64,000 nt of DNA from Streptomyces sp. KL109B. Lineage in GTDB: Bacteria > Actinomycetota > Actinomycetes > Streptomycetales > Streptomycetaceae. The stretch lies in assembly GCF_030766935.1 (NCBI RefSeq), contig NZ_JASERL010000009.1, forward strand, positions 124,001 to 188,000. Direction: 5' to 3'. The translations under genes and the position numbers were made by a program. Below, piece by piece: positions 17,741 to 26,834 of the stretch (position 1 is its first letter; every line of letters begins with the position of its first letter). Below the pieces are notes generated by a model that worked only from the letters and a program-made list of their open reading frames with translations, was not told the origin of the DNA and ran no database searches.

Positions 17741-18342
17741 GGACGGGGCTCCACGGGAAGGGTCGTGAGGTATTCGCCGAGGGTGATCAGGGCCCGGACG
17801 CTGGAAGCGGAGCTGCGGGCGTCGCACTCGGTCAGCGGGGTGTGCGGGTCCAGGGCCAGGGCCTGGCGAATCTCGTCGAGGGGGTAACTGGGCGCGCCGT
17901 CGAACGTGTTGATGGCGACGGCGTAGGGAGTCCCGTCGCTCTCGTGCGCGGCGAGGATGTCGTAGCAGGCGTCGAGGTTGCGGGTGTCCGCCAGGACCAG
18001 GGCGCCGAGCGCTCCCTCGGTCAGGCCGGTCCACAAGGGACGGAAGCGCGGCTGGCCCGGCAGGCCGAAGAGGTACAGCATGAGGCTCGCGCTGAGCTGG
18101 AGGCGGCCGTAGTCGAGACCCACGGTCGTCGTCCGCTTGGCCGGAGCCCCCGCCAGGTCGTCGATGCCGCTGCTGGCCTCGGTGATCCGCTCTTCCATGC
18201 GCAGCGGCCGCACTTGGGAGACGCTGCCGACGAGTGTCGTCTTGCCGGCTCCGAAGGCCCCGCTGATGACGATCTTCGCGGATCTGGTGACGGTGGACGG
18301 TACGAAGACGAGGCCGTCATCACGTGAGGGCGCGGAGACCAC
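17737..18342 (-). CDS. cvnD: Conservon GTPase CvnD
   Basis: 201 residues, small ATP/GTP-binding protein of the MglA/conservon type. The P-loop is SGAFGAGKTTLVGS near residue 30, and the switch-like block LFGLPGQPRFRPLW replaces the usual DxxGQ. The NKxD-type motif appears as INTFDG. It acts at the membrane with CvnA, B and C in a complex compared with eukaryotic G-protein signalling. The start is a GTG 23 bases inside the cvnC 3' end; no better start exists in this frame. The stop overlaps the P450 start by four bases. Confidence 0.92.
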   Translation of the reverse strand: MVSAPSRDDGLVFVPSTVTRSAKIVISGAFGAGKTTLVGSVSQVRPLRMEERITEASSGIDDLAGAPAKRTTTVGLDYGRLQLSASLMLYLFGLPGQPRFRPLWTGLTEGALGALVLADTRNLDACYDILAAHESDGTPYAVAINTFDGAPSYPLDEIRQALALDPHTPLTECDARSSASSVRALITLGEYLTTLPVEPRP

Positions 18343-18676
18343 TCAGTACCTCCTGGAGCAGGTCGGGGACGGGCTGGTCGGTGTGTGCCGCGACGGGCTC
18401 GGTCAGCAGGCCGGCGTCCATCAATCCCGAGACGAGGATGCGGACCGTGGAGCCGGGCAGGTCGACGGCGGACGCGATGTCCGCCACGGCGAGGCTGCCG
18501 CCCTCGCTGTGGCGGAACAGGTCCATCACCCGCCGCGCGTCGAGGCCGAGGGAGTGCGTGGGACCGCTCGCGGCGAGCACGACGGTCTCCAGGCTCACCT
18601 CCCGGCTGGGACGCACCCGGCCTTCGGTGCGGACGTACGGCCTGACCAGGTCAGGGTCCCGCCGCGGGCCTGTCAT
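18320..18676 (-). CDS. cvnC: Conservon protein CvnC (DUF742)
   Basis: 118 residues, a DUF742 winged-helix protein. Visible features are the N-terminal LVRPYVRTEGRVRP block and the helix pattern RRVMDLFRHSEGGSLAVADIA typical of this family. It sits between the roadblock and GTPase genes, with an ATGA overlap with cvnB. DUF742 proteins are thought to link CvnB and the GTPase; direct DNA binding is not established. Confidence 0.9.
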   Translation of the reverse strand: MTGPRRDPDLVRPYVRTEGRVRPSREVSLETVVLAASGPTHSLGLDARRVMDLFRHSEGGSLAVADIASAVDLPGSTVRILVSGLMDAGLLTEPVAAHTDQPVPDLLQEVLSGLRALT

Positions 18677-19089
18677 GTCGCGGGTACGCCGTCGGTGACG
18701 GACTCGCGCGGTGCGGTGGCGAGTTCGCGGCCGACGCGGGTGGCGAGGCGCTCCATGTGATGGGCGATCAGACCGACATCGACCATGGCGTCCGTCGTGA
18801 GCACCGCGAGCATGGTGTTGTCGGCGGCCTGCGTGACCATCCCCAGATTATTGGCCGACTCGATCAGGATCTGCCGGGTGCCGCCGCCTCCGGTCTCGCT
18901 GTCGAAGGCCTTCGCGGCCGCCCGCAGGGCGGCGGTGATCGCCGCGAACTTCTCGGCTTCGTCACGCTCCACGGTCTCGGTGTGCGCCTTGAGGAGCCCG
19001 TCCGAACTCATGAGCACGGCGTGCTTGACACCTTCGATGCCCCCCAATTCGCCGTCCAGGAGCCATCCGAGCTCATTGCGGTCGGTCAC
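18673..19089 (-). CDS. cvnB: Conservon roadblock/LC7 protein CvnB
   Basis: 138 residues, roadblock/LC7 fold. The text ELGWLLDGELGGIEGVKHAV and MSSDGLLKAHTETVERDEAEKFAAI is the conserved N-terminal part of actinobacterial roadblock proteins, the relatives of MglB-type GTPase regulators. It probably acts as GTPase-activating or scaffold protein for CvnD. The GTG start overlaps the cvnA stop (GTGA). Confidence 0.92.
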   Translation of the reverse strand: MTDRNELGWLLDGELGGIEGVKHAVLMSSDGLLKAHTETVERDEAEKFAAITAALRAAAKAFDSETGGGGTRQILIESANNLGMVTQAADNTMLAVLTTDAMVDVGLIAHHMERLATRVGRELATAPRESVTDGVPAT

Positions 19090-20585
19090 GGTCGGGCTCC
19101 TTCGTGCGTGGTGGTGGCTGAGGTGTCAGTGGTGGCTGAGGTGTCGGTGCTGTCAGTGGTGTCAGTGGTGTCAGTGGTGTCGGCGGTGCGGGCGCTGCGG
19201 GAGCCGCGGCTCCAGGCGGCGGCGATGCCGGGCCGGCCCGGCATCGCGGGCTCGTCCGCCGCGGGCGCGGGGGCCGGGGCCGGGCGGGCCGGCGCCGAAG
19301 GGGCGCGGGTGCGCACGCGCAGCCCGCTCGCGGTGGTCTGCGCGACGGGCTGCTCGGCTGCCGCCGGCTCCTCGGGAGCGGGCGCCGGCGCCGGCGCTGC
19401 GGCACGGGCAGGAGCAGCGGCAGGAGCAGCGGCAGCGGCTGCGGCAGGGGCGACGGCCTTCGCGGCGGGCGGGGCGGGAGCCGCGGGGACGGTGGTCAGC
19501 AGCTCCTTGGGGATGAAGACGATCGCGCGTGTCCCTTCGAACCGGTTGGGTGCCTCCAGATCGACCCGGAATCCGTACTGCCCGGCAAGCATGCCTGCCA
19601 CCCGGAGACCGGTCTGAGGGTGCGCGCCGAGATCGGCGATGCTGTCCTTCTGCGCACCGTTCAAGACCCGCCGTGCCCAGCCCAGTTGCTCGTCGTTCAT
19701 CCGCAGCCCGGCGTCGTCGATGATGACCGACGTCCCGTGATGCCCTTCGAGGAAGGAGACGTGTACGGGGGCGGAGACCGGAGAGAAGTGGGCGGCGTTG
19801 TCCAGGAGGACGGCGAGCGTGTGGACGAGGGGGCCGACGGCGCGGCTGGTCACCGCGGTGTCGAGTACGTGGTACTCGACCCTTTCGTAGCCCTCGATGT
19901 TGCCCATGGCGGCGCGGATCACGTCGGTGAGTGCGGTGGCCGGCCAGCGTCGCTGCAGCGTCCCGCCGGCGAGCACGGTGTACCCCTGCGCCGTGAGCAG
20001 CATCTGCTGGGTGGGCTGGTCGATGCCGACGAGCGTCGCGTAGGCCTCGTCCCCCTCGTGGCGGCGCACCCCGGCGCTGACAAGGAGACCCACTCTGGAG
20101 GCCGCCGACACCATGGTGGCGGCGAAGCCGCGCACGGCGGCCTGTGTGGCCTGCTCGGACACCTTGCGAGCGGTCAACACCTCCTCCCGCGCGCTCTGTT
20201 GGGCCTCGTCCACCTGAGTGTCCGCACGGGCCTGGGTGGTGTCCCGTACGGTCCGCACCGTGTCGGCCGCGGCCGATGCCACCGCTGACACCTGCTGGTT
20301 CAGGACGCTCTCCGGCAGCTGCGGTGGCAGCGTCAGCTCGACGCCCGTTGCATCTTCCCGCTCCGTGGCGAGCGAGGGGATCGCTCTTTCGGCCAGCTGC
20401 TGCAGCGCTCCCGCCGCCGCGTATATCTCCGCGTTGAGCTGTCCGTTCTGCGCGCGCAGGTGTTCTCCCGCGGACCGTTCGTCGTCGCGTTGGACTCGCC
20501 AACGCCATGAGAACGCGGCCGTGCCGACGGCCCCGGCCGCCAGGCTCAGTACCGAAGGCACTACGACCTGTAGGAAATCCGTCAT
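19086..20585 (-). CDS. cvnA: Conservon sensor-kinase-like protein CvnA
   Basis: 499 residues and the first gene of the conservon. A single N-terminal membrane segment (VVVPSVLSLAAGAVGTAAFS) is followed by a coiled region and a histidine-kinase-type ATPase domain, recognisable by the N box LLDNAAHFSP and IIDDAGLRMNDEQL. No phospho-accepting His domain is evident, as in other CvnA proteins. After about residue 390 the protein becomes an Ala-Pro-rich tail ending in repeats of Thr-Asp-Thr, encoded by short DNA repeats at about 19099-19182. The ATG at 20585 is preceded by GTGAGGACC; the longer open frame upstream has no signal. It is membrane-anchored and probably senses an unknown cue. Confidence 0.92.
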   Translation of the reverse strand: MTDFLQVVVPSVLSLAAGAVGTAAFSWRWRVQRDDERSAGEHLRAQNGQLNAEIYAAAGALQQLAERAIPSLATEREDATGVELTLPPQLPESVLNQQVSAVASAAADTVRTVRDTTQARADTQVDEAQQSAREEVLTARKVSEQATQAAVRGFAATMVSAASRVGLLVSAGVRRHEGDEAYATLVGIDQPTQQMLLTAQGYTVLAGGTLQRRWPATALTDVIRAAMGNIEGYERVEYHVLDTAVTSRAVGPLVHTLAVLLDNAAHFSPVSAPVHVSFLEGHHGTSVIIDDAGLRMNDEQLGWARRVLNGAQKDSIADLGAHPQTGLRVAGMLAGQYGFRVDLEAPNRFEGTRAIVFIPKELLTTVPAAPAPPAAKAVAPAAAAAAAPAAAPARAAAPAPAPAPEEPAAAEQPVAQTTASGLRVRTRAPSAPARPAPAPAPAADEPAMPGRPGIAAAWSRGSRSARTADTTDTTDTTDSTDTSATTDTSATTTHEGARP

Positions 20586-21139
20586 GTGGTCCTCACGATG
20601 TGGGGGTGTGTGGGTCACGTCGCAGTGCCGGGGCGGTCGTTGGCGACACGGTGGGTCCATGCGTCCGCGATCGCGGGGCGCGGTGCATGGGGTGGACGGC
20701 CCGTGCGGGGCGGCGGGAATCGGCAGTGCCCGCACCGCCGTGGCCCGGCGGAGGGCGGGGGCTCGGGTGTCCGCTGCTTCGCGGTGGGGGAGCCGCGCAG
20801 GCGTAGCCCCGTGCTCACGATGGGCAGCGCCTCCCCACTCCGTATCCCCCCAGTGCGCCAGCTGGTCCGTGCTTGCGGTGATCAGTGTGTTGCTCTGGAC
20901 GTGTCGAGGTCAAGAGGATCCTGACAAGGGGTCAATAACCAGTCGAGTTACCGGTGTTCGGCGGCGACAAGGTTATACGGAGGGCGTGACCAGGTCGTGA
21001 GGGTGATGTGCGACAGCGGCGCCGCCCGAGGGGGCGTGTCGTACGACATGGGGCATTTCTGTTGGATCTCGCCAAATCGGCTGCTGCCGAGGGGGCGGGG
21101 GTCGGCCTCAAGTAGTCGGGTCACCTCGGGAGGCGGCCG
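20586..21139. other. Intergenic region upstream of the conservon
   Basis: 554 bp between the conservon and the GH62 gene, both on the minus strand. A less GC-rich part at about 20925-20980 contains ATAACC and GGTTAT arms 30 bp apart and is the best place for the conservon promoter, although I could not fix -35/-10 boxes. No gene is supported. Confidence 0.4.
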
Positions 21140-22609
21140 TCAGCGTTGCAGGGTCAACAGGCCCGGCCGGTAGGGCAGGAGGCCGTAGTCTCCGCCGGAG
21201 GCCGGGCTGCGTCCCTGGTAGAGCAGCTGCAGGTTGCAGGGGTCGACGGTCATGGTCTGATCGGGGCCGGTGCGGAGTAGTTCGCCGTGGCTGATGTCGT
21301 TGGTCCAGGTGGCGCCGCTGTTGGCCTTGCCGGCGAAGGGGTTGTTCTCGGTCGCGGCCTGGGGTGTCCAGGAGCCGTTCAGGCTGGTGGCGGTGAACGA
21401 GCGGAAGTAGCGGCCCTGTGAGCCGATCGCCTCGACGATCATGAGGTAGCGGTTCTGGCCCTGGAGCTTGTAGACCTGCGGGGCCTCGAACAGGTTGTTC
21501 GTCGTGTCGCTCATGACCACGGTCGAGTTCGTGCCGAAGCTGCCCGGGAAGTTCCCGATCGGCATGCCGGCCCGGTAGATCTTGCCGTTGTCACCGGCGA
21601 AGAACAGGTACATGTTCGTGCCGTCGCCGATGAGCGTCTGGTCGATGGGGCCGGTTCCGGAGCCCGTGATGCTTCCGGAGAACAGCGTCTGCGGGGCGGA
21701 CCAGCCGTTCGCGTTGGTGGGGTCGCTCGACGTCCGGTACGAGAAGGCGCTCCCGCCCCACTGATAGGTGAGCACCCAGATGTTCTTCGGCGCGAAGTAG
21801 AAGAGCGTGGGCGCGACCGTGGCCGACGACATGGTGTTCTGGCCGGCCGACGCCATGTCCGACCAGTTGGTGAACGGGGTGAAGTTCATCGAGCCCCAAC
21901 TCGTCCCCGTGTCGTGCGTCGTCGCGTAGACGAGCTGCTTGCCGTTGTGCGGGACGACGGTGAAGTCCTTGAGGGAGACCCAGCCCGACTTGGGCTGCGC
22001 CAGCGCGCCCGTGGACGACCAGCGGTAGGTCGGGGGCAGATCGCACGGCGTTGGGGTGGTGTCGTCGCCGACCTTGACGAGCTTCCACTGCTGGTTGGCG
22101 CCGCCCCAGTCGTCGTACTGGACGATGTTCGCGCCGTCGGCGGTGGAGCCGCCCTGTACTTCGAGGGCCTTGCCGCTGTGCCGCGAGATCAGCCGTACGT
22201 AGCCGTCCGCGCTGTCGGCCAGTCGCCACTGCTGGTTGGTGGCGTTCAGGTCGGTCCACTGGACGATGGAACCGCCGTTCGCGGTGGACCAGTTGTAGAT
22301 GTCGAGCACCTTGCCCGAGAGGCGGGACTTGATGCGGTAGGAGCCGTCGCCGGAATCGACGAACTGCCACTGCTGCTGGCTCTGGTCGTTCCTGGACCAC
22401 TGGGTGATGCGGGCGCCGTCGTTGGTCGCCATGTTGTAGACGTCAAGCGCCTTGCCGCTGTTGCGGTTGACCAGGACGTACGAGGCGCTGGGGTCGACGG
22501 TCGCCGCCGCGGCGGGCTGGGCGCCGAGGAAGGCGGCCAGGAGCAGCAGGGGGGACAGGACGGCGAGCAGGCGTCTGAGTCGGATCGGGGACGGGCGACG
22601 TAACCGCAT
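21140..22609 (-). CDS. Secreted GH62 alpha-L-arabinofuranosidase with ricin-type CBM13
   Basis: 489 residues. A Sec signal ending GAQPAAAA near residue 36 is followed by a ricin-B-like CBM13 trefoil (three units with GKALDVYN / GKVLDIYN / GKALEVQG and QQW endings, residues about 38-170). The GH62 five-bladed propeller starts at YRWSSTGALAQPKSGWVSLKDF. Candidate catalytic acids are the Asp of SLKDF, the Asp of GPIDQTL and the Glu of NNLFEAPQ. The enzyme removes arabinofuranosyl side chains from arabinoxylan outside the cell. AAGGAGG stands 8 bases before the ATG. The leader contains a tandem GGGGGGTAC repeat and a CGAAA-N2-TTTCG site. Confidence 0.95.
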   Translation of the reverse strand: MRLRRPSPIRLRRLLAVLSPLLLLAAFLGAQPAAAATVDPSASYVLVNRNSGKALDVYNMATNDGARITQWSRNDQSQQQWQFVDSGDGSYRIKSRLSGKVLDIYNWSTANGGSIVQWTDLNATNQQWRLADSADGYVRLISRHSGKALEVQGGSTADGANIVQYDDWGGANQQWKLVKVGDDTTPTPCDLPPTYRWSSTGALAQPKSGWVSLKDFTVVPHNGKQLVYATTHDTGTSWGSMNFTPFTNWSDMASAGQNTMSSATVAPTLFYFAPKNIWVLTYQWGGSAFSYRTSSDPTNANGWSAPQTLFSGSITGSGTGPIDQTLIGDGTNMYLFFAGDNGKIYRAGMPIGNFPGSFGTNSTVVMSDTTNNLFEAPQVYKLQGQNRYLMIVEAIGSQGRYFRSFTATSLNGSWTPQAATENNPFAGKANSGATWTNDISHGELLRTGPDQTMTVDPCNLQLLYQGRSPASGGDYGLLPYRPGLLTLQR

Positions 22610-22628
22610 CGGAGGGCCTCCTTGGAGT

Positions 22629-22687
22629 ACGGGGGTACGGGGGGTACGGGGGGTACGGGGGGTACGGGGGGTACGGGGGGTACGGGG
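22629..22687. repeat. 9-bp tandem repeat (TACGGGGGG), about six copies
   Basis: G runs of 5, 6, 6, 6, 6, 6 and 4 bases separated by TAC, 20-78 bp upstream of the GH62 start. The G-rich strand is the template strand of that gene. The layout, with G runs and 3-base loops, meets the usual G-quadruplex pattern. Too short and unspaced for CRISPR. Confidence 0.85.
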
Positions 22688-22694
22688 ATGGTTT

Positions 22695-22706
22695 CGAAAA
22701 CTTTCG
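22695..22706. promoter_or_regulatory. CGAAA-N2-TTTCG inverted repeat upstream of the GH62 gene
   Basis: Five-base arms around two bases, inside the AT-richer stretch GTTTCGAAAACTTTCGGAAG. GAAA/TTTC palindromes of this kind have been described upstream of Streptomyces xylanase genes, so a LacI- or related repressor site for hemicellulose genes is plausible. The assignment is from memory and context. Confidence 0.5.
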
Positions 22707-22962
22707 GAAGGTTCCCGGATCCGTTGACGCCACAAGCTAGGAATGTGGGTCCGCCCGGTCAAGGGTTGTCGCCGATCTGTCTACAAGTAGCCGCCGCATC
22801 AATGAATGTGACAGGACGTCATGACGGGTGAGGCGGTTCGGAATTCTCGGGTGAGTAACGGAAACTCCGTTGGGGTTGTCACGCTCGACGGCTGACCGTC
22901 GGCGCACTGGCGGCCGTCCCCCGCGTGGAACCACCGCACACCGTCGAGACGTGCTTGATCAC

Positions 22963-24537
22963 ATGGACGTCGAAGGCAACGCGCGGAGGACCCCGCGCAA
23001 GCGTGGCGGCAAGCGCCGGTGGGTGGTCGCGGGCGGTGCGGCTGTCGTCGCGGTCGCCGGCACGGTCGCGGTGGTGGTGGCGAAGTCGGGCCCCGAGGCC
23101 ATCGCCGCACCCCGCACCTGCCACACCTCTGTTCACGGCACCGCGCCCTCCGGGACGGCGGCGAAAGGTGCCAGGACACCGGCCGGTACCGCGCCCGCCG
23201 CCAACTTCGACGGTGACGGGCACCCCGACCTGGCCATGGGGGCACTGGGCGATGTCGAGAACGCCGGCGCCGGCGGCAGCATCGCGGTGGCGTACGGGTC
23301 GGGTGACGGGACCGGGCTCGCCCGGTGCCAGTACCTCACGCAGAACGACGCGGGGATCCCGGGGAAGGCCAACTACGAGGCGTACTTCGGGTCCGACGTG
23401 GTGGCCCGCGACCTCGACGGGGACGGGTACACCGACCTCGCGAGCGCCGTCTTCGACGACGAACCGGGCGTGATCGTCATGTGGGGGTCCCCGGACGGGC
23501 TGAAGGAAGCCGTCCGCGTTCCGGGGACGGACGGCAGCCATGTCTCCTGGGTACTGGACCAGGCCCTGGAGGAGCATCTCGTCGCCGGTGACTTCGACGG
23601 GGACGGGCATGCCGACCTGGTCTTCGGGCTCGGTTCCGGCAAGGGCCTGCTCAAAGGCCCCTTCACCCGCGACGGCGCCCCGGCGGCGACCGGCCCGGTG
23701 GCCGCGCCGAGTCGGCCGTCGAAGGACATCACCTCCGCGAACTACAGCGACCTCGTCGCCGGGGACCTGGACGGCGACGGCTCCGACGAACTGCTGGCGC
23801 TCCACCACGAAGAGCCCCTCGGCACCGCCGAGTTCGAGGAACGTTGGCCGGTGAGCTACCTCCACGCACGCCGCGGCGGTCTCGCCCAGGCAGCGGACAT
23901 CGACCTCCCCGACGCGGCGGCCGTAGCCGTCGGCGACGTGGACGGCGACGGACTCGCCGACCTCGTGCTCAGCCCCCGGCGCGGCAAGGTGAGCCACAGC
24001 GCGGTGACCGTCGTGTACGGCTCCGAGGAGGGGCCGGGGAAGGGGAAGCGCTCAGCCACCATCGACCGCGACACCCCCGGCGTACCCGGCGAGGAACCCC
24101 AGGACGAGGACGCGGCCCTGGTCTCCCTGGACACCGGTGACGTCAACGGCGACGGCTACGCGGACGTGGTGGCCGGCTCGCCCCGGAGCAAGGCGTACGC
24201 GAAGACCGGTCCGGAACAGGTGCTGCTCCTGCGGGGTGGGCCCAACGGCCTCACCGGTGAAGGGGCTCAGGCCGTCGACGCGGGCGACATCGGCGGCAGG
24301 AAGAGCGCGCGAGCCACGTTCGGGATGGCCGTGCGCCTCGTGGACATGGACGGCGACCACCGGGCCGACCTGACGGTGGCCGCACCCGGGGACAACAAGG
24401 TCCGCAGCGCCGCCTGGGTGCTGCCCGGCACGGCGGAGGGCCTGTCCACAGGCGGAGTCACCCGGCTGTACGGCGACGCCTTCGAGCCCACCGGAAAGCT
24501 GCGCCTGTACATGGGAGGGGGCGGGATCGCCCGGTAG
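22963..24537 (+). CDS. Membrane-anchored FG-GAP (integrin alpha-like) repeat protein
   Basis: 524 residues. A basic start (RRTPRKRGGKRRW) and one hydrophobic segment form a signal anchor or uncleaved signal, placing the rest outside the cell. Then come seven FG-GAP/VCBS-type units with calcium-loop text: DGDGHPDLA, DGDGYTDLA, DGDGHADLV, DGDGSDELL, DGDGLADLV, NGDGYADVV and DGDHRADLT. It should fold as a seven-bladed propeller. No catalytic domain is attached, so adhesion, ligand binding or a scaffold role is possible; function is unknown. The ATG at 22963 has a weak ribosome site; a GTG at 22951 is an alternative. Confidence 0.8.
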   Translation: MDVEGNARRTPRKRGGKRRWVVAGGAAVVAVAGTVAVVVAKSGPEAIAAPRTCHTSVHGTAPSGTAAKGARTPAGTAPAANFDGDGHPDLAMGALGDVENAGAGGSIAVAYGSGDGTGLARCQYLTQNDAGIPGKANYEAYFGSDVVARDLDGDGYTDLASAVFDDEPGVIVMWGSPDGLKEAVRVPGTDGSHVSWVLDQALEEHLVAGDFDGDGHADLVFGLGSGKGLLKGPFTRDGAPAATGPVAAPSRPSKDITSANYSDLVAGDLDGDGSDELLALHHEEPLGTAEFEERWPVSYLHARRGGLAQAADIDLPDAAAVAVGDVDGDGLADLVLSPRRGKVSHSAVTVVYGSEEGPGKGKRSATIDRDTPGVPGEEPQDEDAALVSLDTGDVNGDGYADVVAGSPRSKAYAKTGPEQVLLLRGGPNGLTGEGAQAVDAGDIGGRKSARATFGMAVRLVDMDGDHRADLTVAAPGDNKVRSAAWVLPGTAEGLSTGGVTRLYGDAFEPTGKLRLYMGGGGIAR

Positions 24538-24740
24538 CGGAGGAGTGGAAGCGGGGTCAACTCCTGGTCCGGTAGACCCGCATGGCCAGGGGCGCGAAGA
24601 CGACCAGCATGACCGCCGCCTGGGTGCGACGCAGGCCACGATTGGTCGGCCCGCAAGTGGCTGTTGCTTGCCCACCAGTTGCACGGAACCGGCAGGCGCG
24701 ATCGGGAATCAGGCGCGTCCAGGGCGGGTGAGGGCTGACA

Positions 24741-25097
24741 GTGAGCACAGATCGCGTACCGCTGCGCCCTGTCACCACCGAACTCGCCGCCCTCGCCGGG
24801 GGCGTCACCGCCGCCACCATCCGCACGGAACTGCTCGGCGCCCGGCTCGCGTTCGAGCGTGCCGCCACCGCGTCCGATCCGCGGATCGCGGTCATCGATG
24901 CCGGTGGGGCGGACCACCTCATGTTCGTCGAAACCGACACCGCCCCCAGCACCGATCTCGACCCTCTGGGCCGGGCGGTCGGAGAGATCGAGACCTTGCC
25001 CACCCAGTGGACGGCGACAGCACGCGACCCCGACGGCCGGCCTCTGGACATCAGGGCCCACCGCCCCCGGGGCGACTGGCGTCCAAGATCCGGATAA
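24741..25097 (+). CDS. Hypothetical protein, 118 residues
   Basis: Not recognised. GTG start after GGTGAGGG. Predicted mixed helix/strand (LAALAGGVTAATIRTELLGARLAFERAAT, located at residues about 15-43, is helical; then IAVIDAGG and LMFVETD look like strands). No signal peptide or membrane segment. It lies alone between the FG-GAP gene and the cholesterol oxidase gene. Codon use has the usual high GC3. It could be a genuine small cytoplasmic protein. Confidence 0.45.
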   Translation: MSTDRVPLRPVTTELAALAGGVTAATIRTELLGARLAFERAATASDPRIAVIDAGGADHLMFVETDTAPSTDLDPLGRAVGEIETLPTQWTATARDPDGRPLDIRAHRPRGDWRPRSG

Positions 25098-25199
25098 GTT
25101 GTCGCGAATTGGACTCACGTTACCTATCGGTATGCATCGACTTGATTGGCGATCAACAGTAGAACTCGTTCCCATTCCGTCGAGAGTGAGGAACGTGCG

Positions 25200-26834
25200 A
25201 TGACCGACTCAACCCGCCCTGAAGTGGCCCGTAACGGGATCTCCCGTCGAGGCTTCCTCGCAGGAACGAGTTCTCTTCTCGGCGCCGTGGCCCTCAGTGG
25301 TCACGGCGCCGCCGCGGCCGCGGCGGCCGTCGCTCCCGTCGTCGACGGGGCGCGGCTGCCCGCCCTCGTCATCGGCACCGGGTACGGGGGCTCCGTGGCG
25401 GCGCTCCGGCTCGCCGAGGCCGGGGTCGACGTGCGGATGGTGGAGATGGGCATGGCCTGGGACACCCCGGGATCCGACGGCAAGATATTCGCCAACACCA
25501 CCGCACCCGACAAGAGATCCTTCTGGCTGAGATCCAGAACCAAGCAGCCCCTGAGCAACTTCCTCGGCTTCCCGATCGACAAGGACATCCCGAAGTACAC
25601 CGGGATCCTGGACGCCGAGGAGTTCGCCGGCATCACCGTCTACCAGGGCCGCGGCGTCGGCGGCGGCTCGCTGGTCAACGGCGGTATGGCGGTGACGCCC
25701 AAGCGGGAGAACTTCGCGGCGATCCTGCCGTCCGTGGACCCGGGCGAGATGTACGGCACGTACTACCCGCGCGCCAACGCGGGGCTCGGCGTCGCCACCA
25801 TCGACCCGACCTGGTTCGAGACCGCCGAGTGCTACCAGTACGCGCGCGTCGGCCGTAAGCACGCCCAGCGTTCGGGCTTCCCGTTCGTGTTCGTCCCCGA
25901 CGTGTACGACTGGGACTACATGAAGCAGGAGGCCGCGGGGACAGTGCCGAAGTCGGCGCTCGCGGGGGAGATCCTCTACGGCAACAACTACGGCAAGAAG
26001 TCACTGCAGAAGACCTACCTCGCGCGGGCCGCCGCCACCGGAAAGGTCACCATCTCCCCGCTGCACAAGGTGACTTCGGTCGCCCCGGCCGCGGGCGGCG
26101 GCTACACCGTGCGCATGGACCAGCTCGACACCGCCGGCACCGTCACGGCCACCAAGGAAGTCACCGCGGACCGGGTCTTCTTCGCAGCGGGCAGCGTCGG
26201 CACCAGCAAGCTCCTCACCCGGCTCAGGGCGACCGGCGTCCTGCCCGCGCTCAACGGCGAGATCGGCAAGGGCTGGGGCGACAACGGCAACGTCATGTGC
26301 GGGCGCGCCAACCACCTGTGGGACCCGACCGGTTCGCTCCAGGCGTCGATCCCCACCGGCGGCATCGACAACTGGGCCGCGGGCGGCGCCTTCGCCGAAG
26401 TGGCGCCGCTGCCGACCGGCATCGAGACGTACGCGTCGTTCTATCTGTCCATCACGAAGAACCCGTACCGGGCCGAGTTCACGTACAACCCGACGTCCGG
26501 CGGCGTGGACCTGAACTGGCAGACGGCGTGGAAGCAGTCGGGGATCAACGCGGCCAAGACCATCTTCGACAAGATCAACGCGAAGGAGGGCACGATCTAC
26601 CGCACCGACCTGTTCGGTACGTACAAGATCTGGGGCGACCACCTCACGTACCATCCGCTGGGCGGCGCCGTACTGAACAAGGCGACCGACAACTACGGCC
26701 GTCTGCACGGCTATTCGGGCCTCTACGTCATCGACGGCGCGCTGATCCCGGGCAACACCAGCGTCAACCCGTTCGTGACCATCACGGCGCTCGCCGAGCG
26801 CAATATCGCCAAGATTGTCGCCACTGACCTCTGA
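25200..26834 (+). CDS. Secreted cholesterol oxidase, GMC family
   Basis: 544 residues. A Tat signal (ISRRGFLAGTSSLLGAVALS) precedes the FAD-binding start VIGTGYGGSVAALRLAEAG and the GMC block YQGRGVGGGSLVNGGM. Near the C-terminus, HLTYHPLGGAVL supplies the catalytic His and GNTSVNPFVTI the catalytic Asn known from Streptomyces cholesterol oxidases. The enzyme oxidises and isomerises 3-beta-hydroxysterols to 4-en-3-ones with release of H2O2, outside the cell. GTGAGGA precedes the ATG at 25200. Its stop codon abuts a strong hairpin shared with the convergent gene. The length matches the family. Confidence 0.95.
   Translation: MTDSTRPEVARNGISRRGFLAGTSSLLGAVALSGHGAAAAAAAVAPVVDGARLPALVIGTGYGGSVAALRLAEAGVDVRMVEMGMAWDTPGSDGKIFANTTAPDKRSFWLRSRTKQPLSNFLGFPIDKDIPKYTGILDAEEFAGITVYQGRGVGGGSLVNGGMAVTPKRENFAAILPSVDPGEMYGTYYPRANAGLGVATIDPTWFETAECYQYARVGRKHAQRSGFPFVFVPDVYDWDYMKQEAAGTVPKSALAGEILYGNNYGKKSLQKTYLARAAATGKVTISPLHKVTSVAPAAGGGYTVRMDQLDTAGTVTATKEVTADRVFFAAGSVGTSKLLTRLRATGVLPALNGEIGKGWGDNGNVMCGRANHLWDPTGSLQASIPTGGIDNWAAGGAFAEVAPLPTGIETYASFYLSITKNPYRAEFTYNPTSGGVDLNWQTAWKQSGINAAKTIFDKINAKEGTIYRTDLFGTYKIWGDHLTYHPLGGAVLNKATDNYGRLHGYSGLYVIDGALIPGNTSVNPFVTITALAERNIAKIVATDL

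Larger units (their letters stand above)
22610..22962. other. Divergent intergenic region, GH62 / FG-GAP gene
   Basis: Holds the G-run repeat and the CGAAA palindrome near the GH62 side. The rest (about 22740-22960) is the leader and promoter space of the plus-strand gene, without a gene of its own. Confidence 0.5.

Noticed and set aside
19099..19182. Tandem repeats at the end of cvnA as a regulatory array
   Set aside because: They are in frame and encode the Thr-Asp-Thr tail of CvnA; coding low complexity explains them.
22629..22687. Possible CRISPR array
   Set aside because: Units are 9 bp without spacers and no cas genes are present; it is a simple tandem repeat.
24545..24735. Minus-strand frame ending in a hydrophobic peptide (AVMLVVFAPLAMRVYRTRS) as a gene
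   Set aside because: No start with a ribosome site, antisense to the small hypothetical gene further up, and too short to identify.
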